From the NCBI RefSeq assembly GCF_016097555.1, contig NC_054702.1:76015679-76079678 (forward strand): a stretch of DNA of 64,000 bases. The letters run 5' to 3'. The DNA comes from Gigantopelta aegis. Taxonomy: Eukaryota; Mollusca; Gastropoda; Neomphalida; Peltospiridae. Below, one piece after another: positions 23,154 through 36,449 of the stretch. A program made the translations under genes and the position numbers. Numbering within the stretch: position 1 is the stretch's first letter; every line of letters begins with the position of its first letter. Under the pieces are notes generated by a model. That model was not told where the DNA came from and did no database searches. It saw nothing but the letters and a program-made list of their open reading frames with translations.

Positions 23154-23429
23154 TACAACTTTGAGACCTTCGCTTTAAATGAATGTATCTTCAAGCTGCA
23201 ATCTCGGGGTTGATAAAGTTATTTCTAATTTAGGTATATGCTCAGTTTGTTGAGCGTATGCCTATAATTATGTACAGCATTTGCTTTAGTGCAATCACGC
23301 AGCAATGTGTGAAGCTACCGTGCCTACAGTAATAAAAATATTTAGGGGTCAGAGCAGACTTGACAAAAAAGGGGTCACGGGACCTTGTGGCCCTCCCTTG
23401 CTTGTTATAAATGTGATCATACTCTGAAA

Positions 23430-23438
<9 letters not shown>

Positions 23439-23473
<35 letters not shown>
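23439..23473. repeat. ATT microsatellite
   Basis: Twelve tandem ATT units. Confidence 0.95.
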
Positions 23474-23474
<1 letters not shown>

Positions 23475-23600
23475 GAGATGATGATGATGTTACTTGTATT
23501 TTGATGGTGCTTTACGAACTAGGATCTAGGTATTTATTTTAGCAAAGAAACATTTACGACAAGCCGTAAAGCAGAAGCTATAATTTCCTTGGTGACCAAA

Positions 23601-26600
23601 ATGGCTGACGGTTGGTTTTAATGTTATTAAATGTTTTGTATTATCATAACACTTTTGTTTATAATAATAGATGTGTGAGAATTTATGTTGAAACGTACCT
23701 AAATATACCCAAGCAAGCAGTATATATATATTTAGTTTTTATTAAGTTGTAGGGGAATAGGCCTTCAGTCCGGTGTATCGGTGCGTCCGGTGATTTGGCG
23801 CACTCACTCAGTATTTTGCATAACTACGTTCAGGAACTGATGTATGGTAATTTTTGTAAAATCGAGAGTATTGTAATTTCGAGACTCGGCGATTTTTTTG
23901 AAATTCACGAACACGCTCGCGTTTCAACTGTTGTTTTTGATAGTAAAAACAGAAGACACCAAGAGGTTACCGTTATGAACAAGTTTCACAGAAATAATAC
24001 AAACAGGTATACCCAGAAGTGGCAGAAGAAAATGTTTATTAATATAGTTTTTAACTGTTTTAACTAATTTCTTTTTTCACCCGAAAAGGAAACCCAGCAG
24101 TATCGGTGATGGAAATAAACAGAAATTTTCAGTAGTCCACCTGGACAAATATCGTCAAAGTCCCTAACTGCGTTATGTTTCCAATTCCGTTCACTTTGTT
24201 TTCTCATGCACGGTTCACACAATCAACATCCGATTTGTTGTCATCAGCATGTTGTTCATTTATGAAGTTTTTCTTCACAATTCAGGAACATTTTCATAAA
24301 CAATAAAGTTCAGAAAAGTAAGTATCTAAAAACAAAACTTTACAAACCCCTAAAGCCATTAATTTTACTAAAGGAGTAAGTCATTTTTGTTTATTCCTTA
24401 AAATTACAGATGTCTGGTCCACATGTCTCGTAGAAATAGGACTTACAAAGGAGAAAGATTAATTAACATTCGGTGCGTGTTGTATGACCTCACTCATGTC
24501 AGATCAACAAGGCCATGGCATTTAATTTTTACGATTTTTAAGACCCCTGTTATTAGAATTTGTTTTTAATTATTATATTTGATCTGCAAAAGGTATGCTA
24601 CATTTTTGTGCCTCTGTTGTAGTGAATAGTATTCATAATCCATGCATAAAAATTGTAAATAATTTTGAGTGTATAAATTGTGTTAATTAAGAATCGGTTC
24701 ATTAAAAAATGATATTTTACAAACTATTCACTGATATAAACGTAATGCCTCGAACATCAAGTGAATAATATTCGTGTGTGTTGATAAAATGCGGAGAGGA
24801 CCAGAATGCTTGACAAATTGAATTTTTCCCTTTAAAAACATTAAACTAAGTGTTCGTCAACTGTGAATAGTTAAGAAACATACATTTTGTCATGTAGTGG
24901 CCTTAAAAATGGAAAATGACGAACTGCACATGCGCGTTAGATACTTTTTGCAAACGCATGCGCCTGAACACAGTTAGAAATGTTGCATTCTTTCCTGTTT
25001 ACTGGAGGGTGTTTCACTTCTGTTCACTAGAATGGATTTGTTTCACATCCACATTGTTGATTTTTTATGTTAATTGATTACAATCTATTTTGTTTTACGT
25101 ATCATGCTGAAAAATGTAGAATAATATTTCCATAAATATCGTATTTATGTTTTTGTCGTTAGGTGAATGCAGTTTGGGGCGTCGATGGTATATCTAGAAA
25201 TCTACTTGTCTGCCAATACTTTCACTTGTCCAAATAAGTTGTTAGTTTTATTCAAGTGCATGGACATTAGTTTTGATTCTTCGAAATGAAACTGCATTGA
25301 AATTTTTCACTTGTCCACTGGACAACCACTGATATACATTTTGCTTGTCCGAGCAGACTTTCACTTGTCAGGACAAACGGACAAGTGCTTATTTCGAACA
25401 CTGATTGTCAAAAATACAGAAGTAGACAAAAATGTTTTGGCTTGGATGGCAAAAATGACAGCTTTCGGTCACCTGACACATTGGGAAGGACTCTGTAAGG
25501 CCACAATGAAGTAATTAAATAGGTACTAACAGAATTGGGGTTCTTATCAAATAAACATCAAATAAAGCACTGACAGATTACTTGAGAATGGGTTTTAATA
25601 TAAGAAATTCTGGTTTTAATGTACTGCACCATAGAAAGAGTGATTAGGAGAGGTGATTGATTCATTTGCCCTCACTGTAGGTCCATTAGTCAACCAATGA
25701 ACAGTAAATTGCATGTTCCATACTGATTTTCAGCTTTTCTACAGTTGTCAGCATTTAAAATTTTCTGATGTTTCATTATTCATTGTTTCTGAATTTTTCT
25801 GTCCTTTTCATCAGTTGGTTAAAAAGGAGGTTTGTTTCTAATACAAAAGAAATGTAATAAAATGTACCAGAAATAAAATATTTCTTTTATGTGACCTCAG
25901 TTGAATGCGATGTCATAGAAAGTAACACTGTGTTTACTCTAGACTTTACAATACTTTAACCGGACACCATTTGTGTTAGGGGGAGTGTGTTTGGAATGGT
26001 GTTTATTATATCAGCAGTAGTCCATTGGATTTTATTTTCATTTGACATTACTATAAACATATTTAAAGCCGCACACCCTAGTTCCATCCAGCGAAAATAA
26101 ATTATAATTTGGTTAATCTACAAAACTGTAACACACTTAGATCATGTTTTTATCAAATGGAGTGAAAAAGCAGGTTTTATATCGATAAATACCATGGGAA
26201 TCCCCATGTCCCAATTGCTTGAAATAATTTTGAAAGTTTGTATTCTGATGTCACCGGTAGATGTCGCTCGAAGCACAACAATGCCTATGTCACGACAAAT
26301 TTCACAGACTTGGGGTGCGTTCTTTTCACCTCTCCTGGACATGTTCCAACTGTTCTGTCCTGGTTGTATCCCCTCTCCAGATATCGTAGGACTTAGCAAA
26401 ATTATTGGTTTTAAGGGTTTGTAACGTTTTGTATTGAGATACTTACTTGTCTGAACTTTATTGTTACTGAAAATGTTCAAGAACTGTGAAAAAAAATCTC
26501 ACAAATGAACAACAACAAATCGGATGTTCATTGCACGAACCGTGCACGAGAAAACAAACCGAACCAGAATGATAACGGTCACGTGGTATACCAACGTCTG

Positions 26601-29600
26601 TGACATTGAAATGGAAATATCCCGTCTAAAAATAGATTAGACCTTGTCTGCTCAACGGTTTTTTCTCAAACGTGCGTCCGTTTTTCGGAAATATGAAAAA
26701 TGCATTTTGTGGTATTACAAACCCCAGGATTACCAAAAAACACTTCAGGTGAATGGAAATGTATATTCTAAATAATAAACGGTAAGTAAAGTGCAATTTT
26801 ATTTGTGAAAAAATGGGTTTAATAGCGAAAAACAACGCCGTAATGGTTAACAACTAGTCGTAACTAGGGTGTGTCCCTTTAAGTACAGGTAAGTAACTTT
26901 TTTAAATTGTGTGCGAAGCCAAAAAAAGGATGCAAAAAGAGACAGTCGTTAACCTTAGTAAAATTGTGAACTAGTAAGTTGATCACTGGTACTGGTCTGG
27001 TAGACTAGTGACATTTATTTCTCTGCATCCCTGATAGCACAGCGGTAAGATACATGTACTATCGCATTGAAAAATATGGGAATTATATCAATTTGTATGA
27101 CCTGTGAGTTACCTAATCCTAATACTTGCTCAATGGTTGAGTACTATGTACACTGATGTTTCAGCTGTATTTTAAATTAACTGAACCAAACAATCAGTTA
27201 CCTACATGTAGGTAACCAATATCTGGTTACCTAAACTTTAAAATATTGTCTCAAAAAGAATATAAAAAGGAAAATGAAAAATGTCAGTGATTTCAAAAAC
27301 TGGCAGTCGCTTGGTCATCCGAAGCAGCCTTTAATAAGGGAGATTTAATTTTACATGGTCCATCAGTTTTAGAAAAAAATGTAGTGAAAAGAAAATGTGA
27401 TATATGTGTAGCAACTTCTTTGTATGTCTCACGGCTCAAACTTAAGAATTTGTTTCCCACAGCATTTAAAAAACCCAGTTGCCATGACTTATGAATAAAA
27501 TGGCAATTAAAAAAAAGAAGATTTATGCAAATAAACTTGACTAAAAGTAAGGTTATTTTGCTGTTCGTAAACATATTTCAAATGTACAAATGTTATATAC
27601 TGGCAGATAATGTACACCATTTTGCCATCATTGAGGAGCTTTACGTATTAATATATGTTCCTGACCTATGACAATTTATATCTTAACAACGGCAGTTGCC
27701 ATCAGTGCCATCGTTAAGTTTGAGCCCTGATGTCTGTAATTATTAGTATGTTCCTCCATTCAATGCAGTAATGTGAGGACTAGTTACTAACTTAAATTTA
27801 ATAGAATCAGTAACACATTTTTCTGGTCCAGCTGGCCACCTTGATTTTTAAATAAAATCTTTTCAACCCTGATAAAGTATATTTTATTTAAACTTGCAGA
27901 TCAGATAACAGCTGGTTCGATAGTTGATGATTCAACAAACGATAAACAGCCAGACCAGACTGCACCCGAAATTCCAGAAAATGTACAGGTACGATATACT
28001 GGACACTAATATGTGATCGAAAAAGTAGTATGGTAAAAGTGTTTCTCTCCACCCCCTTCCAAGACTAAAGGTCAGAAATTTGAAAATAATGGAAGAAGTT
28101 AATCAACAATTACTGAAGATATTATTCTATTTTATAAGTAAACCACAACCTATGCATTTATACGGTTCCTGTTCATTTTAAGGCATTTCATGTAATTTCA
28201 CTCATTCGTGATGATTCACGTCATTTGGCAGTCACACCATTTTCAATTGAACAAATTAATTATATGGTTAGGTTCTTGGATTTGAAAATCATCATCTACT
28301 TTGGATTTGAAAATAACCAGGGCCCAGTTTTATGACAGAATCACAACTATGTTACTATTGTTAGTTAAGGCTGGTATAAATGAAGTTTTACGGTAATTTC
28401 ATAAAAATTAATGTACCAGTACCACTATAATGATTAAAATCTTCCAAGCTACATGTATATAGACAAACAAGTCTTGTTCATAAAGTTTTATTTAATACAT
28501 TAACATTTACTAGCAGTTAAGTTTAAGGTTCATGAGTTTATTATTATTTTTTTTTATTTTTTTTTTTTTTTCTAAATTTTATTATTAACACAATATATAC
28601 ATAGGTACATAAACGAATACAAATATATAAACAAATATAAATAATAAATAAATAAATAAAGATGCATATATGCCAATAAAATACACAAGCTAATGGGACG
28701 TACTCGCACACACACATATACACATACATACATTACTTAGTGTACAAATAAAATATATAGGATGTGTAAATGCTTTACATGCTGTGCAGCCTTGTGAGGC
28801 ACAGTATTACCATGAGTTATAATATATAGACTCCTGGGGAAATAGTATAATATCATAAGTAACTGATATATTATGCAATAATTGAAAACTATGAACTCAT
28901 GTTAGGGTTTCAAAAAGGGTATGGTACATGGACCATTTGGTTAAAAAAATATCAATATTGTTTTTACTAAAATAGATATGTTCTTATATAATGTATCTAT
29001 GCTTGATTTCATGTTGGAAAAGAGTATCTTATGAACTTTGCATTTATAAATAAAATATTTTTCTGTAAGCAATAAAAAGTCGAAAATAGTGTTTGTTGTG
29101 ATATTGTCAGTAGTTCCAAATATAATAAGTTCAAGGGAGAGTTTTAGATTATGTACATGTTGACATGATTCCATTAACCAACTTAAAAATGCATTCCAAA
29201 ATTGTCTGACAAAATCACATTCCCAAAAGAGATGTACAATAGATTCTTTATGTTTATGACAAAAAGTACACGCTTCACAATCAACAAGTTTTAATTTATA
29301 GGCGAAAGAGTCAATTGTTAATATTCTGTTTAAAATTCTGTATTGAAACCATCTTAATTTTATTTCCCCGTGTAGTTATAAATGGCTTTGGATAGATACT
29401 AGGCCAATCAAGATCAGAGTGAAAATGATATTGCCACTTAGATACTGCGGTATTTTGAATATCAGAAAATGTCAATGTATAGTAATATAATTTCGAACCT
29501 TTATTTATAATAAATATAATATATATCATTTCTGTGTCACCGGCCTCGGTGGCGTCGTGGTTAGGCCATGGGTCTACAGGATGGTAGGTACTGGGTTCAG

Positions 29601-31442
29601 ATCCCAGTAGAGGCATGGGATTTGTAATCCAGATACAGACTCCAAACCCTGAGTGAGTGCTCCGCAAGGCTCATTGGTTAGGTGTAAACCACTTGCACCT
29701 ACCAGTGATCCATAACTGGTTCAACAAAGGCTATGGTTTGTGCTATCCTGCCTGTGGGAAGCGCAAATAAAAGATCCCTTGCTGTTAATCAGAAAGAGTA
29801 GCCCATGTAGTGGCGACAGCGGGTTTCCTCTCAAAATCTGTGTGGTCCTTAAAGCCGCACACCCTAGTTCCATCCAGCGAAAATAAATTATTATTTGGTT
29901 AATCTACAAACCTCTAACACACTTAGATCACGTTTTTTATCAAATGGAGTGAAAAAGCAGGTTTTATATCGATAAATACCATGGGAATACCCATGTCCCA
30001 ATTGCTTGAAATAATTTTGAAAGTTTGTATTCTGATGTCACCGGTAGATGTCGCTCGAAGCACAACAATGCCTACGTCACGACAAATTTCACAGACTTGG
30101 GGTGCGTTCTTTTCACCTCCTGGACATGTTCCAAATGTTCTGTCCTGGTTGTATCCCCATTCCAGATATCGTAGGACTTAGCAAAATTATTGGTTTTAAG
30201 GGTTTTGTATTGAGATACTTACTTGTCTGAACTTTATTGTTACTGAAAATGTTCACGAACTGTGAAGAAAAATCTCACAAATGAACAACAACAAATCGGA
30301 TGTTGATTGCGCGAACCATGCACGAGAAAACAAACCGAACCAAAATGATAACGGTCACGTGGTATACCAACGTCTGTGACATTGAAATGGAAATATCCCA
30401 TCTAAAAATAGATTAGACCTTGTCTGCTCAATGGTTTTTTCTCAAACGTGCGTCCGTTTTTCGGAAATACGAAAAATGCATTTTGTGGTATTACAAACAC
30501 CAGGATTACCAGGATTACCAAAAAACACTTCAGGTGAATGGAAATGTATATTCTAAATAATAAACGATAAGTAAAGTGCAAATTTATTTGTGAAAAAAGG
30601 GTTTAATAGCGAAAAACAACGCCGTAATGGTTAACAACTAGCCGTAACTAGGGTGTGTCCCTTTAACCATATGTCTGACACCATATAACCGTAAATAAAA
30701 TGTGTTGAGTGCGTCGTTAAATAAAACATTTCTTTCTTTCATTTCTGTGTCAATTAAATCTTATATTTATATAGTTTCTGATATCATCCTTTGTTTTTCC
30801 TTTTATTTAACAGAAATTAATAAACAACGAAAAAGACCCATCTGCAATCCCCGCCAAGCGTGCCAAGGTTGATTTGCAGTCCTTACCGACTCGAGCATAC
30901 CTTGACCAGACTGTTGTTCCCATCCTGCTACAAGGCATGTCATTTTTAGCAAAAGAAAGGTGTGTTACAAGTTTATATAAATTGTATTAAATGAGAAAGT
31001 AGATCATCACTTAATACATACAAGTGTACACATAAATAAGGATGTGAGCATGTTTCAAGGTAAGTACTGAAATATTAAGTGCAGATACCTTGTAGTTTTA
31101 ATATTAGTATATAACTAATAATTTGATGAATGAGCCAGTGTAAGGTATGAAACATTGATGTGGCCAGGATTTTACATACGAGGGAGGAGAGATTTAAGTC
31201 TATGGGTCAGGGGCAAATCTAAGAGGATGGCACCCTCAATCTTTACAGCACAAATTCCTTCCACACCCCTCCCACTGAGCCAGTCAGGTGCCACCAGATA
31301 TGTATATAAGTGTACTGAATAGCAAATGGAATGTTTTGTAAAAAATTTAATTAATTATTATTATTTTATTTTTTTCAGGCCACCAAATCCAATTGAATTC
31401 CTGGCAGCATATTTGTTAAAAAACAAGAATCAGTTTGAATGA
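23601..31442 (+). CDS. DPY30: DPY30, core subunit of SET1/MLL H3K4 methyltransferases
   Basis: Small nuclear scaffold that dimerises and binds ASH2L in COMPASS-type complexes. Exons: 23601-23610 (tentative, ATG GCT GAC G), 27900-27988, 30814-30959 and 31379-31442. Together they encode 102 residues (human 99). The conserved Dpy-30 motif is unmistakable: [23 protein letters not shown] and [13 protein letters not shown]. The N-terminal part is acidic and variable, as in the family. Exon 1 was chosen because its ATG has a strong context (CCAAAATGGC) and its phase fits GAC G|AT; its donor GTTGGT is weak and intron 1 is 4.3 kb, so another first exon is possible. Intron 2 holds a LINE fragment and a SINE with a nested TTAA element. 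A candidate AATAAA is at 32074. Confidence 0.9.
23795..24063 (+). other. Unrecognised 90-codon open frame in DPY30 intron 1
   Basis: Open and lysine/asparagine rich. No motif recognised and no splice context. It borders a diverged copy of the TTAA element, so it may be repeat sequence. Confidence 0.15.
24185..24370 (-). mobile_element. Diverged reverse copy of the 0.81-kb TTAA element
   Basis: TTTGTTTTCTCATGCACGG, CAACATCCGATTTGTTG and AAAGTAAGTATCTAAAAACA match the reverse complement of 26440-26560. No clean ends. Confidence 0.6.
25150..25405. mobile_element. Fragment with a hAT-like right end
   Basis: Ends CACTTGTCAGGACAAACGG then GTGCTTATTTCGAACACTG, which reads in reverse as CAGTGTTCGAAATAAGCAC. 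It has internal CTTGTCC repeats. The left end is not found. Confidence 0.4.
26067..26878 (+). mobile_element. Non-autonomous TTAA element, copy 1 (812 bp)
   Basis: TTAA at 26063-26066 and 26879-26882. Inverted ends AGCCGCACACCCTAGTT and AACTAGGGTGTGTCCCT. Nearly identical to the copy at 29853. No transposase. TTAA duplication points to Kolobok or piggyBac. Confidence 0.88.
28545..29526 (-). mobile_element. LINE 3' fragment with zinc-knuckle (zf-RVT) region
   Basis: In reverse, a frame reads [14 protein letters not shown], then [20 protein letters not shown] and QFWNAFL, the cysteine/histidine-rich C-terminal region of many non-LTR retrotransposons. A frameshift separates it from the preceding [14 protein letters not shown]-rich stretch at 28545-28571 (poly-A on the reverse strand) marks the probable 3' end. 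Clade not determined. It is a dead 5'-truncated copy in DPY30 intron 2. Confidence 0.75.
29540..30739 (+). repeat. SINE, head 2 / tail A, interrupted by a TTAA element
   Basis: SINE parts are 29540-29848 and 30667-30739. The 13-bp duplication CATTTCTGTGTCA (29527-29539 and 30740-30752) brackets the composite, so the SINE came first. Confidence 0.92.
29853..30662 (+). mobile_element. Non-autonomous TTAA element, copy 2 (810 bp), inside a SINE
   Basis: The SINE reads GGTCC-TTAA at the left and TTAA-CCATATG at the right, where uninterrupted copies read GGTCCTTAACCATATG. This gives the empty site and shows TTAA was duplicated. Sequence matches copy 1 apart from scattered differences and a short GGATTACCA duplication. 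Confidence 0.95.
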
Positions 31443-34400
31443 AGTTCCATCAAAAATATTTTTAACTCATGACTATTTATTGTTGCTATAGTTTTTACTT
31501 CCTTGAAAGTGTTAACCGAGTGGATTGTAAACTCATTCCGAGTTTTCAGTCTTGTGTTTACTGATACCCAGTGACATGTTCATTGTTATGCATTTTAAAC
31601 ATCATACAGCAGGGGCTTTTCTGAAACGGATCCACTCACCGATTTCTTCATGTATCTTTGAAAGTGTCTTCTTTTTTTTGTTAAGACTACTTAAAATGTT
31701 TTTAATGGATAAATATGAATTATCCAGTTCAAAGTCTTGAAAAAGTCAACAGTTTTTAGACAAATGACTTTTTTTTTAACCATAATGAAATATCTAGATA
31801 CAATGTATTTGGGTTGAACACCACCATTCAAGGAGATAAATATTAATTATTATCCCAGTGGTCACTCATAATGGGGAAAATATTTTTCATATTTTCTCAG
31901 TGAGGAATATTCTGCATTGTAACATACAATACTATTGGACGATTTGAAGCTTACAAACCAATGACCATGTCCATACTAAAGACGAGATCATCACGATTTG
32001 GCAAACACAAAATGACGTCACATAGTTTAAAGTGTTCGCGTTGATGGCTCTCTGTTTTCATGGTAAAATTTGTAATAAAATGTTATTTTAATGCAATTCA
32101 TTATATATTTTTTGGACAGACTAAATAGAACTTTTTTTAAAATGATAAAAAAATGTGATTAAAATACAACAGTTAAAGCAATACTCAAAACAGTGTGTTT
32201 ACATCATTTCTATAGATGTTACATGTACATTTACTTATATCAAAAATAAAAGTTTTTTACACAAAAAAATAGCTGGGTAATAAATAGAATAACAAACTCT
32301 CAACCACTTGTTATAAAATTTATGTCCTGAGTAAAATAACTTTCATTTGTCACTCGCTAAAGCTCTTGACAAATTAACATTATTTTGCTCGGGGACATCA
32401 ATTTTATAAGAACTGGTAACTTGTTTATTCTTTGTATACATTGTTTCTTTCACACCGATATATAAAATACTAGTACACTTGTTTTTTTCAGATATATATT
32501 ACTAATATTAAATTTGTGGTCCAAGACCAGTAAGAAATGTCAAGATATGTTTTATTGCTTGAGAAATGAAGAAATATTGACAGAATTGACCTACAATTAC
32601 ACTAAACCACTACTGTTATTTTTAGTTGACACCACCAAGACTTCTAATCTGACCCAGGACTGAAGGCAACATCACACTTTTTATAGAACATCATGAGACT
32701 GTTTTTTGACCTGCAAGAAATATGTATATTATATTTGTATAATAGTTTTAATGTTCATTGATATTGTAGAACAATTGTTGCCCTAAAATCTTTATAGAAT
32801 GGAGGATATATTGTTAAATAGTATATTAATGTTGGTCTCCAGGATTCTTTTTGTTCTAAAGGGGGGTGGGGGGTATGTTGTCTTCTATTATACTGGTCGT
32901 TGGTTGGGTAACAGTTGATCAATTGGTTGTGATGTGTTGTTTCTGAATTTTTATTTGCATAATGTTGATTCAACCATTAATATGCAGTTTCATCTCATCA
33001 AAAAAAAAAAAAATTCTTTGTTTTACTTCAGCATCATTTTAAAAATACATCACATTACACTGAATGTTACAGAATATGAGGAAATATAACTAACATACAA
33101 TATTTTCGTCTAACAGTAACAGTATATTCTTCAAATGAATTTATTGGGAAATAAATGTTTTATACAAAATAAAGTTGTACTTTTGTCTGTCAATCCTCAA
33201 AATACAATTATAAACTTCAAGATCTAACTTGAAAGGTGGAGAATGTATTCTATAGGTACAATGTATAAGAATTTGTTTTAAAAATAACTCATATGCCGGT
33301 AGTGTATTAAAATGTTTTTGAATTGAAACAAAAAAATGTCTTCACTCCATTAAAATATAATGCACACATTCCAATTAAAATGGTGATTGAGAATGGGCCC
33401 ATATTTTCGATGATTTTAACACTACAATATAAAACCATCAAGGCTATGACGTGATTAGTTACCACTACCTATTATCAGTTAGCCGTTCAATGTGTTTGAA
33501 GCATGTAAAATGACATGCCAGAAGTACAATAACAAGACTGCACGAATAACATCTGAAACTTTCACCGTTTGGTGTTTAGCCTATGACTAAAAGAAACAAG
33601 AAAAGAAAAGACTACCTGTTGAACAAAAACTGTCCCACTCGCTGACGAGATAGGTCTACAGTGATTTTCTAGTCACCAAACACGTGACACATCCAATGGA
33701 TTTGATATTTTGACTTGACTTTTTTTCTCAACAAAATATGTTTAATTATATATATGTACGTGTGTGTGTGTGTATATATATTTTTTAAAATTTTTGTTGT
33801 GATATATGCTATGGTTATGGCTAGCAATGGTAAATAATCTGTATTGAAAAAAGATAAACAGCCAGTGATTTCCAGATGGACTGGTGAGCTCCAACTGTCA
33901 CAACCTTTCTCCTTCCCAAAAACACAGAACACAAATACCTTATTGTATCCGTTTATTCATAATTATATACAAAGATTCTATTATGTATTCACAAAATATG
34001 TATATAATTATAAGCATCATATGAGTGCTAATTTTAAACTAATTCTATATAAAAAAATAATGTGATGTAAATGTTATTCAATATAAAACAATTTGATGTA
34101 AATAATTCTGCAACAAATTATTCATAGCTCACAGTTAGTACCCTGAATCATGGTAGATAATTGTAAAGAAACTAAAAGCATTTCCAACAATACAATACAC
34201 ACACTACAGTCACATCATCAAAATCAGTAACTAAAATCTGTACTACCCCCACCCCCTCCAGTTAGGCACTGCACTACAGAAAGAATGGATTAGAAAAGAA
34301 CTGCTATTGTAAATCCGATATAAAGCATGACATGGAGAATTAATAGTTTCTGGCACAAGTTGTTTTGTAGATGGGCTTACTCTTACTGAGGTTCAGCTCG

Positions 34401-34645
34401 AGAAAATCAATCAATCCAAGGATTGTGGGTTTTTTAACATGACTGTCAGAAAAAAACCATTACAAAATGATGAGTGTCAAAGATTTTTTTGTAGTTAAAT
34501 CAGCTGTACAATTTTAGTATAATAATTACAAAATTGCTGATGTAGATTGTCAGAAAGAATGCATGCAATGTAGTAACATGTGATGTCACATACTACCGTG
34601 CTATGAGAATGACATAAACAACTCCCTGTATAACAAGACCAATGA
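31443..34645. other. DPY30 3' UTR and tail-to-tail spacer
   Basis: AT-rich. Candidate poly-A signals AATAAA are at 32074 and again near 33149-33170. GT/TA microsatellite at 33759-33780. No further gene seen. Confidence 0.5.
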
Positions 34646-34657
34646 ACCAATGAAAAG

Positions 34658-34822
34658 TTTGTTTTGTTTAACGACACCACTGGAGCACACTGATTAATTA
34701 TTGGCTATTGGATGTTAAACATTTGGCAATTCTGACAAGTAGTCTTCAGAGGAAACCCGTTACATGCTTCCTAATGCAGCAAGGGATCTTTTATATGCAC
34801 CATCCCACACACAGGATAGCAC
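34658..34822 (-). repeat. 5'-truncated SINE, tail B
   Basis: Tail and body up to GACAGGATAGCAC-like text, then cut, with a perfect 12-bp duplication ACCAATGAAAAG (34646-34657 and 34823-34834). Confidence 0.92.
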
Positions 34823-35358
34823 ACCAATGAAAAGGGCACAATACAGTCTTGGAGACATGCTAGATGTTTTTTCTAGCACTTTCTACTGCCGGTAGTTGAT
34901 TGAATTAGAATAAAAATGCTTGGTGGTTTTAATAATTATTAATGCATTCATTATTTTAATTTTACCAGTTCTACTCTTGTTGCCTATCAAGGTTTGGGTA
35001 TACTTCTACATCCTAGCATAAACAGTTGATGACAATGTTATGTCAGATCATTGGTTGTACTTACACACTCATTACTATTACTACATACAGTCTGTTGCTG
35101 AAGGGACCAAATCAAGTCTTGAGATATGGGTGGTTCGAGATAAACTTAAAAGTTATTAGTAAAAACTTCTCCTTTTTTGACCTCAAAATATTCTGGTCTT
35201 TCAAGATAACGGTGACTGTATAATATTTATATGGTACATTGTTCCATTTATTTTGTATTATCTTTAATCATCTTTTACTTGATTTGAACAATGCATGTTT
35301 AACCACCAACAAACATTGGCCTTGACAGGGCTTTCTACTGATGTGGGATGTGATTCTG

Positions 35359-35647
35359 TTTAACGACAACACTAGAGTGCATTGATTTATTAATCATTGG
35401 CTATTGGATGTCAAACATTTGGTAATTTTGACATGTAGTCTCAGAGAGGAAACCCATTATATTTTTCCATCATTAGCAAGGGATCTTTTATATGCACCGT
35501 CCCACAGACAGGATAGCACATACCATGGTATTTGATATACCAGTCGTGGTGCACTGGCTGGAACAAGGAGCCGAATGGGCCCAGGGATCGATCCCAAACC
35601 AACCACGCATCAAGCAAGTGCTTTATAACTGAGCTATGTCTTGTCCC
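35359..35647 (-). repeat. SINE, head 1 / tail B
   Basis: Perfect 12-bp duplication GATGTGATTCTG (35347-35358 and 35648-35659). The head at the right end has GGGATCGATCCC and a decayed A box. Confidence 0.92.
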
Positions 35648-35906
35648 GATGTGATTCTGAATTCAATGCTGTAGTAAAACTTACCTTTTCATAAAGTTAC
35701 AAACATTTTAAGATGTTGATCCAAGGATTACTGAAACTGATGTAAAGACATTATGTCCACTGTGATTAAAAACTGCAATTTGAAATAAAATATCAAACAT
35801 ACAGTGTATGTTTTGCTGTAACATAAATGTAAAACACACAAAAGTGTATTAATAACAAAACGGTTAATATTGATGCACCATTACAAAACCATGAGACACA
35901 AATCTC

Positions 35907-35951
35907 TCAGACTGAAACTCGTCATTAGTGACTTTGAGTTTCAGTCGTCAT
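35907..35951 (-). promoter_or_regulatory. SECIS element of SELENON (type II)
   Basis: On the reverse strand: ATGA (35951-35948), C, an 11-bp perfect stem (GACTGAAACTC with GAGTTTCAGTC), AAA at the apical bulge, a 4-bp mini-helix GTCA/TGAC with loop CTAA, then TGA (35909-35907). The quartet, the A-rich bulge and the extra apical helix are what a type II eukaryotic SECIS needs. It sits 1.37 kb after the SELENON stop codon, on the right strand. It should recruit SBP2 to decode UGA as Sec. Confidence 0.93.
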
Positions 35952-36289
35952 CCTATGTAACACTGGAAAGGAAGTGACATCAACACAAACATAACTGATA
36001 TTAACACACCAAAACAACAATAGTCCAGATTATGCTGTTTTCCATAAAATATATATAGATCTATCCCATATAATAGTATTGTAACCCTGTGGTTATACAA
36101 AGGTAAAAAGGATGATGCTAAATACTGTAAATGATGAAACAAATATTATGCATAGGTATATAGATAAAAAGCAGCATTGAAAATGTAAAAGGTATTCAAG
36201 CCGTCACAGATAAAAAACATAAGCACAACACACTGAGAACGATCATGAACAGGCTTTGAAATAAGCAGGGTGTGTAGTCACCCAAGCAC

Positions 36290-36449
36290 AGGTTCAGGCA
36301 ATATTTTGTTCTGTATTGCATCAAGATTCGATACGGAACTTTCAGAGGTCGCTACACAATTTTAAAACATTAAAACAATAGTTTTTAATCAATCTTCAAT
36401 TGACTAGAAATATCGCTAATCAAGATTTTGAACAAAATGTTCCCTGAGG
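36290..36449. mobile_element. MITE-like element, CAGGCAATATTTTG ends, copy 1
   Basis: Left CAGGCAATATTTTGTTC, right AACAAAATGTTCCCTG, with AGGTT outside both ends. Interior matches the copy at 45069. Confidence 0.65.

Noticed and set aside
26142-26480. 112-codon reverse open frame and a 76-codon forward one in the TTAA element
   Set aside because: The second copy breaks the reverse frame and alters the forward one; no protein motif. Treated as non-coding.
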